Shown here one piece after another: positions 1 to 5,070 of a DNA stretch of 8,807 bases. The notes under the pieces were generated by a model that was given only the letters and a program-made list of their open reading frames with translations, ran no database searches and had not been told where the DNA came from. This DNA is from JAAZBW01 sp035647855 (lineage in GTDB: Bacteria; Actinomycetota; Actinomycetes; Actinomycetales; Actinomycetaceae). Numbering within the stretch: the first letter of the stretch is position 1; each line of letters begins with the position of its first letter. Made by a program: the position numbers and the translations under genes. Where the stretch lies: NCBI GenBank assembly GCA_035647855.1, contig DASRMP010000006.1, forward strand, positions 1-8,807, written 5' to 3'.

Positions 1-139
1 CAACGCCACCATCACCTGGGCCGGCGAATACCACCTCAACAACACCGGCCCCTGGCTCCCCATAGACGGCACCGCCACCACCACCATCACCAGCCAACCC
101 TTCAACACCCACGAAGCACCCGCCCGCCTCACCGGCTAG
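1..139 (+). CDS. C-terminal fragment of an unidentified protein (5' end outside window)
   Basis: An open frame enters from the left edge (first full codon at 2) and runs 45 codons to a TAG at 137-139. The visible residues begin NATITWAGEYHLNNTG and include the motif GPWLPIDGTAT, ending in EAPARLTG. A W-x-G-x-Y followed by GPW-x-P-I-x-G-T resembles the C-terminal beta-rich tail of secreted or cell-envelope hypothetical proteins in actinomycetes; I know this only as a pattern and assign no function. Codon choice is unusual for the window: ACC, ATC and AAC are very frequent, and GAA, CAA, GCA and CCA are used where the later genes mostly use GAG, CAG, GCG/GCC and CCG. That could reflect a transferred segment or just a short, Thr-rich tail. 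No start, promoter or upstream domain can be seen. Confidence 0.6.
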   Translation, partial: NATITWAGEYHLNNTGPWLPIDGTATTTITSQPFNTHEAPARLTG

Positions 140-430
140 GAAACCACCGGACACGCGGATGTCGCGAATGCGGGGAAGTGTGGGCCGGGTGCGACAGAGG
201 GTGTGGGCGATGCGGTCTTCGCACGCGGCCGGGGTAACTCCGCTCCCTGGGGTCCTTCGCGGCCATCAACCCAGTGAATGCAGCATTCTCAGCCCGGAAT
301 GGGCCCCCTCGGCAGGGAGAACGGAGACTACTGTGGGAGTTTCGTCCCTGTGGGCCGGCGCCCACGCCGTCGAGGGGTGGATTTGGTCCCCTTCTGGCCT
401 GTTCGCGGCCCTCCGGACCGGCGGATTCGT

Positions 431-510
431 CTACCGTAGGCGTTCGACCTCTACCGTAGCCGTTTAACACGTGTTTAACGCCTACAGTAGAGGTCTAACT
501 CCTACAGTTG
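431..510. repeat. 80-bp palindrome made of four 20-bp units
   Basis: Two head-to-tail units (431-450, 451-470) meet two inverted units (471-490, 491-510) at a dyad between 470 and 471. Unit 1 is CTACCGTAGGCGTTCGACCT and unit 2 is CTACCGTAGCCGTTTAACAC; read on the other strand, units 3 and 4 are CTACTGTAGGCGTTAAACAC and CAACTGTAGGAGTTAGACCT. The 40-bp arms agree at 33 of 40 positions. Each unit starts with a CTACNGTAG half-palindrome (CAACNGTAG in unit 4), and the 20-bp period puts all copies on nearly the same face of the helix. The centre is locally AT-richer (AACACGTGTT). This looks like a protein-binding array (operator, replication/partition or recombination site); it could also fold as a cruciform or RNA hairpin. 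The binding protein is unknown. Confidence 0.65.
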
Positions 511-633
511 TCGCTCCGGTGCCGGTTGAACGGGCTCCACCGCCGGTCGAACCGGCCGAAAAGCACCCTCGGACCGCACGAAACCAGCACCCGCTGCCGA
601 AAACCCTACAGAAGTAGCAGAACACCGACGGAA

Positions 634-726
634 ACCTCCGCTCCCCCCCCGTCGGGGAGACCCGACGACGGCTCCCGGTGGCGCGACCAGCGTGGACCTC
701 CGCTCTTCCCCTGTCGGGGAGGCCCG
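634..726 (+). repeat. Pair of 31-bp direct repeats
   Basis: Copies at 634-664 and 696-726 agree at 27 of 31 positions and start 62 bp apart. Each begins ACCTCCGCTC and ends with GTCGGGGAGRCCCG, so each can form a C-run/GGGGAG stem-loop. The second copy runs straight into the right arm of the 274-752 inverted repeat, so the first copy looks like a truncated version of the same REP-like module. Confidence 0.55.
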
Positions 727-932
727 TTCCGGGCCGAGAATGCTGCACTCACCGAACCAGTAACGCAACACCCACGGAAGTGCCCCCCGAGAAGGCGCAA
801 CGGGCTCTCGGAAGGGATACGGCGCATGTCACCGCACACCACACACCACCCACCGCGCATCGCAGGCTCATCCATGCGCACCCCACACACCGCAGGCTCA
901 CCCAAGAGCCCCGTGTCCCCCCATGCAATGAC

Positions 933-963
933 TGTTCACCCAGGCACACATGGTGTATACCAT
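933..963 (+). promoter_or_regulatory. Probable promoter of the metalloprotease/ATP-grasp operon, with GntR/HutC-like operator over the -10
   Basis: A -10 candidate TATACC (956-961, or TACCAT 958-963) lies 17 bp after TGTTCA (933-938) or TTCACC (935-940). Overlapping the -10 is TGGTGTATACCA (951-962), which fits the pattern TGGTNTANACCA known for HutC/DasR-type GntR repressors. The resemblance is by eye and the regulator is not in the window. This promoter covers an in-frame ATG at 950, which argues that translation starts downstream at 1019. Confidence 0.45.
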
Positions 964-1018
964 ATCCACCTCCGAGGAGCGGCCGAGCCCCCCGAAGCCA
1001 GAGAAGGGTGAGCCACAC

Positions 1019-2341
1019 ATGTCAGAAGAACAACAGGATGGATCCTGGAAGAATGGCGAATTCCGATCCTCCGACGACGTAAGAACCGCCTACATTTCCG
1101 GAGCCAGTTTCGCAGCGAAGTCGGTGCAGTACACCGTCGTCGATGGAGAGGCAATCTTCGAAGGCGACATCGTCCTGGGACCCGTCGACAAGGTGGAGGA
1201 GGAATCGGAGCGCCTCGCGGCCGAACTCCGCGGCGAGACCACGCGCGGCGTCATCGTGACCGGAGACCGTTTCCGCTGGCCGGGCTGCGTGGTCCCGTAT
1301 GACATCGCTCCGAGCCTCCCCAACCAGGCGCGCGTCACGGACGCGATCGCTCACTGGGAGGCCAACACCAGGTTCCGCTTCGTCCTCCGCACAGGCGCCA
1401 ACGCCGGCACATACCCGGACTGGATCACGTTCAGACCGAGCAGCGGATGCTCCTCCAGCGTGGGACGCCGCGGCGGGCAGCAGTTCATCAACCTGGCCGG
1501 CGGATGCACGCTCGGCAACACGATCCACGAGATCGGCCACGCGGTCGGGCTGTGGCACGAGCAGTCGCGGGAGGACCGGGACGCGTTCGTGAGGATCAAT
1601 TGGGCGAACATCCAGTCCGGTTACGAGCACAACTTCAATCAGCACATCACGGACGGCGACGACGTCGGAGCCTACGACTACGGCTCGATCATGCACTATC
1701 CAAGCACTGCGTTCGGAGTCAACGGCGCCGAGACCATCACGCCCACGAACGCCGCCGCGGCAATCGGCCAACGCACCGCCCTGAGCGCCGGCGACATCGC
1801 GGCCGCCAACTCGATGTGCCCGAAGACCCCGGTCGAGACCATCCAGGAGACCACCCGGGAGACCATCGGCGAGACCATCAAGGAACGCGTCGAGACCACC
1901 AAGGAGCTGACTGGGGAGACCATCAAGGAGCGGTTCGAAACCGTCAAGGAACAGATCCCCGAGACCGTGAAGGAACGGATCCCGGAGACCACCAAGGAAC
2001 GGTTCGAGACGATCCGCGAGACCATCGGCGGGACGATCGGCGAGGTGATCAACCCGGGTGCCGGCGGCGGCTTCGGCGGGGGCGTCGTCAATCCGGTCAT
2101 CGGCCTGGCGGGCAACCTCCCGTTCGCCTTGGCCACACCGTTCGCCGGAGGCGCCGCCGGTGCCGGTGAGGCCGCCGGGGCCGCCGGGACAGGCGTCACG
2201 TTCGACGACGTCGTCGCGCAACTCGCGGCCATCGAAGAAGCACTCGTGTCCCTGGATCAGCAGCAGCAAGAGCTGGCGCAGGTCCATGCCGCACTCACCG
2301 AACAGGTGGCCGCGCTGACCGCCCTGCTCGGACTCCAGTGA
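1019..2341 (+). CDS. Astacin-family (M12A) zinc metalloprotease with Thr/Glu/Lys repeat tail and C-terminal coiled coil
   Basis: The 440-residue product has a clear astacin catalytic domain (about 86-268). The zinc site is HEIGHAVGLWHE (H170, E171, H174, H180) and the Met-turn is SIMHYP (M225, Y227). Cys 90/267 and 144/163 match the two astacin disulfide pairs. Residues 1-85 may act as a propeptide; no signal peptide or twin-arginine motif is visible, which is odd for a disulfide-bearing protease. After the catalytic domain come an ET[ITV]KER-type repeat block (273-342), a Gly/Ala-rich stretch (347-392) and a probable coiled coil (about 393-440). Such a tail is not part of the basic astacin fold. 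ATG 1019 is chosen because the in-frame ATG 950 lies inside the promoter and GAAGGG (1003-1008) precedes 1019. The TGA overlaps the GTG of the ATP-grasp gene, so the two are translationally coupled. Protease identity is firm; substrate and export route are unknown. Confidence 0.9.
   Translation: MSEEQQDGSWKNGEFRSSDDVRTAYISGASFAAKSVQYTVVDGEAIFEGDIVLGPVDKVEEESERLAAELRGETTRGVIVTGDRFRWPGCVVPYDIAPSLPNQARVTDAIAHWEANTRFRFVLRTGANAGTYPDWITFRPSSGCSSSVGRRGGQQFINLAGGCTLGNTIHEIGHAVGLWHEQSREDRDAFVRINWANIQSGYEHNFNQHITDGDDVGAYDYGSIMHYPSTAFGVNGAETITPTNAAAAIGQRTALSAGDIAAANSMCPKTPVETIQETTRETIGETIKERVETTKELTGETIKERFETVKEQIPETVKERIPETTKERFETIRETIGGTIGEVINPGAGGGFGGGVVNPVIGLAGNLPFALATPFAGGAAGAGEAAGAAGTGVTFDDVVAQLAAIEEALVSLDQQQQELAQVHAALTEQVAALTALLGLQ
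1835..2044 (+). repeat. Coding repeat block: Thr/Glu/Lys-rich units in the protease tail
   Basis: This encodes residues 273-342 of the metalloprotease. Eleven Glu-Thr dipeptides occur at residues 273, 277, 281, 285, 292, 300, 307, 315, 323, 330 and 334, mostly in 7-8 residue units such as ETIKERF, ETVKEQIP, ETVKERIP and ETTKERF. The DNA repeats too (GAGACC-ATC/ACC-AAGGA-type), so the block probably grew by tandem duplication. Two readings fit: a charged helical stalk (LEA- or apolipoprotein-like), or a multi-core substrate for the adjacent ATP-grasp ligase, whose family joins Thr/Ser or Lys to Glu/Asp. Confidence 0.75.
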
Positions 2342-3324
2342 TCGTTGTCATCTCGCACCCCGCCGATCTGCACGCCCAGCGCGTGATCGAGCGTCTGACC
2401 GCGTGGGGGTGCGAGACCTTCCTGTTCGACCTCGCGGACCTTCCCGCCGACCTCACACTCACCATCGACTTCGCTCAGCCCACCGCCCCGCGCCCGATAC
2501 TCGTCCACTCGCGCGAGGGCGAAATCGACCTCTCCCGGGCGACGGCGGCGTGGTGGCGCCGCCCACAGTTCGCTCGCCTCGGCCAGATTGCATCCGACGA
2601 CGCCCGCGGCTTCGCCTACGGCGAGTGGCACGAGGCGCTTCACGGCCTCTACTCGCTCCTCGACTGCCCGTGGATGAACCCCCCGCAGGCCGACGAGCGC
2701 GCCTCCCACAAAGCCCTCCAACTGCAGGTGGCGAGCTCACTCGGAATGCGGGTGCCGGACACCCTGATGACCTCGGACCCTGGGCGGGCGCGCGCGTTCA
2801 TCGAGCGGCACGGCCCGGAGATGACGGTCTACAAGATCTTCGCGGCCACCGCCCAGGTGTGGCGCGAGACCCGCGTGGTGGGCGAGGCCGAGTTCGCGCT
2901 CCTTGAGACCGTGCGGCTGTCGCCCGTCATCTTCCAGGAGCGCATCCCGGCGGTGGCGGACATCAGGGTCACGATCGTCGGGGATCAGATCTACCCGATG
3001 TCCATCGACTCGCGTCACACGGGTTACGACGTCGACTTCCGGTTGAACATGGCAGACGCCCGGACCAGCGCCACGGAAATCCCGGACGAACTCACCGCCG
3101 CGCTCCTGGGACTGATGGAACGCCTGGGGATCGTGTACGGCGCCGCCGATTTCCGCCTAACGCCGGAGGGAGAGTACGTGTTCCTCGAGATCAACCCAGC
3201 CGGGGAGTTCCTGTTCGTGGAGTACGGCGCCGGGCACCCGATCACGGACGCGGTGGCCGGCTGGCTCGCAGCGCCGCCAAGGCGGGCGGCAACACCGGGC
3301 CTGGCGGCGCCACCAGATCCGTGA
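2338..3324 (+). CDS. MvdD-type ATP-grasp ligase (graspetide/microviridin maturase family)
   Basis: The 328-residue protein opens MIVVISHPADLHAQRVI and has an N-terminal pre-ATP-grasp domain (about 1-110) with WWRRPQ (72-77), as in MvdC/MvdD-like enzymes. Family signatures follow: MNPPQADERASHK (113-125), the nucleotide-binding VYKIF (K166), FQERIPAVADIRVTIVGD (199-216) and the metal-binding set D271, E284, N286 in AADFRLTPEGEY and FLEINPAGEF. Its length is typical for the family. Known members use ATP to close side-chain omega-esters (Thr/Ser to Asp/Glu) or omega-amides (Lys to Asp/Glu) in ribosomal peptides. The GTG start at 2338 overlaps the protease TGA (GTGA) with no ribosome site of its own, as expected for coupled translation. 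No separate precursor, ABC exporter or acetyltransferase is visible, so the substrate is unknown; the protease tail is the obvious candidate. The last about 15 residues are Ala/Pro-rich. Confidence 0.88.
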   Translation: MIVVISHPADLHAQRVIERLTAWGCETFLFDLADLPADLTLTIDFAQPTAPRPILVHSREGEIDLSRATAAWWRRPQFARLGQIASDDARGFAYGEWHEALHGLYSLLDCPWMNPPQADERASHKALQLQVASSLGMRVPDTLMTSDPGRARAFIERHGPEMTVYKIFAATAQVWRETRVVGEAEFALLETVRLSPVIFQERIPAVADIRVTIVGDQIYPMSIDSRHTGYDVDFRLNMADARTSATEIPDELTAALLGLMERLGIVYGAADFRLTPEGEYVFLEINPAGEFLFVEYGAGHPITDAVAGWLAAPPRRAATPGLAAPPDP

Positions 3325-3327
3325 GCC

Positions 3328-3729
3328 TCAGCCGATCCGGGTGACCTCCACATCGGCCGCCGGCGCCGCACCCACCTCGCCGCCTGCGGACCAGCCGCGC
3401 GCCTCCGCCGTCGGCGCTCGCAGTGGTTGCGACTGCGTGGTGAGGAGGTCGCCGGCGGCAACGCGTTCCTGACCGCTTGCCGCCACGCGCGCCCACAGCA
3501 CGACGTCGCGACCGCCGGCAAACGCCTCGTCCGGAACGTCAAGGGTGGCGACGGCGAGGGCGGCGTCGTCGTCCTGCGCGGCGGACTCGGTGACCTCGGC
3601 GTCTGCGGACGCGACCACCACCGCTACCACGTCCTGGAGACTGACGTCCCGGACCTCGATGCGGACTGGGGTCCCGGCCGGCGGTCTGCCCCCGGGGCCC
3701 GCGAGGCGGACATGTACCTGAAGCTCCAT
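3328..3729 (-). CDS. Small YbaY/YscW-like beta-sandwich protein
   Basis: The 133-residue product carries PAGTPVRIEVRDVSLQDV (about 17-34), then a central strand segment ending DVVLWARV and the motif AAGDLLTTQSQPL (about 91-103), finishing in VEVTRIG. This order (Pro/Gly-A-x-V-x-V-x-x-x-D-V-S-x-x-D, then WARV, then AGDLxTTQSxP) resembles the YbaY/YscW-like lipoprotein domain; the match is by pattern only. Unlike YbaY it has no signal peptide or lipobox, so it is probably cytoplasmic unless the start is wrong. The ATG at 3729 has no clear ribosome site, but TACGAT sits exactly 6 nt upstream, suggesting a leaderless message. Its stop lies 3 bp from the stop of the convergent ATP-grasp gene, leaving no room for a separate terminator. 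A link to the ATP-grasp system is possible but unsupported. It could also be an unrelated actinobacterial hypothetical. Confidence 0.65.
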   Translation of the reverse strand: MELQVHVRLAGPGGRPPAGTPVRIEVRDVSLQDVVAVVVASADAEVTESAAQDDDAALAVATLDVPDEAFAGGRDVVLWARVAASGQERVAAGDLLTTQSQPLRAPTAEARGWSAGGEVGAAPAADVEVTRIG

Positions 3730-3735
3730 CGCCCG

Positions 3736-3741
3736 ATCGTA
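3736..3741 (-). promoter_or_regulatory. -10 box (TACGAT) of a probable leaderless YbaY-like gene
   Basis: On the minus strand TACGAT is followed by 6 nt (CGGGCG) and then the ATG at 3729. This matches the usual leaderless spacing in actinomycetes. No good -35 was found. Confidence 0.4.
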
Positions 3742-3756
3742 TGCGCGAGCGGGCCA

Positions 3757-3771
3757 CCACGCTCTGCGTGG
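3757..3771 (-). terminator. Short hairpin downstream of the holin-like gene
   Basis: CCACGC-TCT-GCGTGG forms a perfect 6-bp stem with a 3-nt loop between the holin-like gene stop (3802) and the next minus-strand gene. There is no T-tract, so termination is only a suggestion. Confidence 0.25.
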
Positions 3772-3801
3772 GCAGAGATCTCCTACAGAAGTATCGCGGG
3801 C

Positions 3802-4221
3802 CTACGAGTGGGACCCCTTCGTGGACGACCGGCGCTCCCCTGCCGCCTCCCCGAGGGTCTTCTTGAACATGAACATCGGCAGGATAACCGCTGCGAGAAG
3901 CACGCTCAGCCACACGATCAGCGGCGCGAGCACCCACGCGGTGAGGCCGATGATGGTGAGGCCGTCGGTGAAGATGTTCGTGAGGATCAGGCCGACCAGT
4001 GTGGTGACGAGTGCGATCCCGCCGCGGAGGGCCGGCGCGTAGCGAATGGCCATCTTCAGAACGAATGGGCTCAGCAAGACTTCCACGCCGGTGAAGAAGA
4101 GCACACTCACCACGAATCCAACTGGTCGCACATGGAATCCGGGTACCACGAGAGCGGCTATGAGCAGACCGATCGCGTTTCCGAGCAGGTGCAACGCCGT
4201 AGAGGCCAAGAAGCGCAACAT
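3802..4221 (-). CDS. Phage holin superfamily 4_2-like (YvlD-type) membrane protein
   Basis: The 139-residue protein has four predicted membrane helices at about 7-27, 34-56, 66-86 and 95-117, with a short charged C-terminal tail (KKTLGEAAGERRSSTKGSHS). The N-terminal HLLGNAIGLLIAALVVPGF and the pattern of an L-x-S-P-F-V-L motif after helix 2 fit the Phage_holin_4_2/YvlD group. Despite the name, chromosomal members are common stand-alone inner-membrane proteins, and no phage genes are nearby. The ATG at 4221 is preceded by a good ribosome site, GGGAGAG (4225-4231). The gene is divergent from the HdeD-like gene, another small membrane protein, and the two may share control through the 122-bp region between them. 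The exact role is unknown. Confidence 0.82.
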   Translation of the reverse strand: MLRFLASTALHLLGNAIGLLIAALVVPGFHVRPVGFVVSVLFFTGVEVLLSPFVLKMAIRYAPALRGGIALVTTLVGLILTNIFTDGLTIIGLTAWVLAPLIVWLSVLLAAVILPMFMFKKTLGEAAGERRSSTKGSHS

Positions 4222-4272
4222 ATTCTCTCCCGATGTCGTGTGAGCGAGGCGGCGATGCGCGCCCGTGAATGC

Positions 4273-4300
4273 AGGTTACCGAACACTTGTGCACGTGAAA
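4273..4300 (-). promoter_or_regulatory. Possible promoter of the holin-like gene
   Basis: On the minus strand, TTTCAC (4295-4300) and TAACCT (4273-4278) are separated by 16 bp. Transcription would start near 4266, leaving a leader of about 45 nt with the visible ribosome site. The match is plausible but not strong. Confidence 0.3.
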
Positions 4301-4317
4301 CTACCCCTTGGGGGTGA
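4301..4317. promoter_or_regulatory. G/C-tract palindrome resembling a CsoR-family operator
   Basis: CTACCCCTTGGGGGTGA contains the inverted repeat ACCCC-TTG-GGGGT. CsoR-type metal sensors bind sites of the form TACCCC-N-GGGGGTA, so the shape fits, although the outer flanks are imperfect. It lies between the divergent holin-like and HdeD-like genes and touches the upstream side of the proposed minus-strand -35. No regulator gene is in the window. Confidence 0.35.
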
Positions 4318-4353
4318 TCTGGCGACCGCGGGGCATGCGTCAGACTATTGAAC

Positions 4354-4926
4354 ATGATGAACACGTCGGTCAAGAACCGCTCCACGGAAGATCTCGTCGT
4401 CCGCCGCACCCCCTGGGATATCATCCTCGGCCTCCTGATCATTGCCTCGAGCCTCGTGTTGCTCGGCAATGTTGTCTGGGCGACGGCGTTATCCGTCTTC
4501 TTCGTGGGATGGATGTCGCTGGTCTCGGGCGTGGCGCTCCTGATCGGTGCGCTGTTCCGGATCAAGAGCGGTGGCTTCTGGTCCGGCGCGCTGGGCGCGG
4601 CAGTCCTGATCGTGATCGGCATCTACATGCTTCGGAACCCGTTGATCGGTGCGATTGCGCTTACGTTGATGGTCGGCTCGATGTTCCTTGCCTCCGGTAT
4701 TGCGCGCGTCGTGGGCGCGATCCAGGCGAGCGAGGTCCGCTGGTTGCTCGTGGTTTCCGGCATCATCTCCGCCGGGCTCGGCCTGTGGGTGATGTTCAAC
4801 GTGCTAGCGGCGACGCCCCAACTTCTCGGCACCATCCTCGCTATCCAGATCCTGTTCGAGGGCATCACTCTGATCATGGTCGGCCGGCTGAGGAGGCCGG
4901 CGGAGAAGAAGACGCAGAAGAAGTAG
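4354..4926 (+). CDS. HdeD family (DUF308) membrane protein
   Basis: The 190-residue protein has six likely membrane helices at about 22-40, 43-68, 78-93, 97-122, 129-148 and 155-177, in three similar hairpins, and a basic tail RLRRPAEKKTQKK. The PWDIILGLLII start of helix 1 and ILFEGITLIMVGR near the end are typical of HdeD-like proteins. E. coli HdeD is linked to acid resistance; the role in actinomycetes is not established. The frame opens further upstream at a TTG (4348), but two ATGs follow (4354, 4357) and no ribosome site supports any of them. GACTAT at 4343-4348 could be a -10 for a leaderless or nearly leaderless message, so I use 4354. It is divergent from the holin-like gene and is followed by repeat-rich intergenic DNA. 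Confidence 0.82.
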   Translation: MMNTSVKNRSTEDLVVRRTPWDIILGLLIIASSLVLLGNVVWATALSVFFVGWMSLVSGVALLIGALFRIKSGGFWSGALGAAVLIVIGIYMLRNPLIGAIALTLMVGSMFLASGIARVVGAIQASEVRWLLVVSGIISAGLGLWVMFNVLAATPQLLGTILAIQILFEGITLIMVGRLRRPAEKKTQKK

Positions 4927-4985
4927 TCCTGGGCTCTGAGGGAACCAGTCCACGAAACACGTCTCCATTGGGGCAAAAGGCTCTC

Positions 4986-5068
4986 GAACCCTTACTTTCG
5001 GCCCAAACTCTTACATCCAATGCGCGACTTGGGCCGAATGTAAGGTTCCCAGCAGGGTCTGTAAGAGT
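4986..5068. repeat. Interleaved inverted repeats (A-B-A'-B') downstream of the HdeD-like gene
   Basis: Arm A (4990-5006, CCTTACTTTCGGCCCAA) pairs with A' (5029-5045) at 16 of 17 positions; with a one-base bulge the stem can extend left to 4986. Arm B (ACTCTTACA, 5007-5015) directly follows A and pairs perfectly with B' (TGTAAGAGT, 5060-5068). Because B lies inside the A hairpin and B' outside it, the two stems are either alternatives or a pseudoknot; the zero-length linker between A and B makes alternatives more likely. The A hairpin, 60 nt after the HdeD-like stop, may be its terminator, though no T-tract follows. Confidence 0.55.
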
Positions 5069-5070
5069 GC

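Larger units (their letters stand above)
274..752. repeat. Interval bounded by a 32-bp inverted repeat (REP- or MITE-like)
   Basis: The left arm 274-305 and the reverse complement of the right arm 721-752 agree at 29 of 32 positions; both contain TGCAGCATTCTC followed by a GCCCGGAA-type hairpin. In the right arm the hairpin is GGCCCG-TTC-CGGGCC (721-735). The similarity continues inward, less exactly, into a C-rich/G-rich hairpin (CCCC...GGGG type). The arms enclose about 415 bp that include the four-unit palindrome but no transposase. It could be a non-autonomous element with terminal inverted repeats, or two oppositely oriented copies of a dispersed REP-type repeat. No clear target-site duplication flanks it; AACCCAGT (left) and AACCAGT (right) are only loosely similar. 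Confidence 0.55.
140..932. other. Repeat-rich intergenic region without a convincing gene
   Basis: About 790 bp lie between the stop of the first fragment and the promoter of the metalloprotease operon. Short open frames exist on both strands, but they overlap one another, have Arg/Pro/Ser-rich translations without recognisable domains, lack good ribosome sites and run through inverted repeats. The region instead holds REP-like hairpin modules, a 32-bp inverted repeat, 31-bp direct repeats and an 80-bp palindrome, each listed separately. A further hairpin (GTGGGC/GCCCAC, loop CGGC) lies at 350-365. Two copies of CGCAGGCTCA at 861-870 and 891-900 are 30 bp apart. No tRNA-like fold was recognised. 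Confidence 0.6.

Noticed and set aside
950..1018. Earlier in-frame ATG for the metalloprotease (23 extra residues)
   Set aside because: This ATG lies inside the proposed -10/operator, and 1019 has a better ribosome site and a normal-looking N-terminus.
129..1154. Several open frames of 60-170 codons on both strands in the repeat region
   Set aside because: They overlap each other and the inverted repeats, have Arg/Pro-rich translations with no recognisable domain, and lack convincing ribosome sites or -10 boxes.
1022..2287. Long minus-strand open frame (421 codons) opposite the metalloprotease
   Set aside because: It is a GC-rich antisense shadow; the plus strand holds a complete astacin domain with all catalytic residues.
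933..3330. Search for a separate short graspetide precursor gene around the ATP-grasp gene
   Set aside because: No short frame with a ribosome site and a Thr/Glu-rich C-terminus was found between the promoter and the convergent gene; only the protease tail has that composition.
3802..4221. Holin-like gene taken as a sign of a prophage
   Set aside because: No lysin, portal, capsid or integrase lies nearby, and this family is commonly chromosomal.
3427..4317. 296-codon plus-strand frame across the YbaY-like and holin-like genes
   Set aside because: The translation is low-complexity and charged, with no domain; the minus-strand genes have clear membrane helices or family motifs.
4301..4317. 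Palindrome considered as a DosR (dormancy) box
   Set aside because: The DosR consensus GGGACT...GTCCC is absent; the G/C tract fits a CsoR-type site better.
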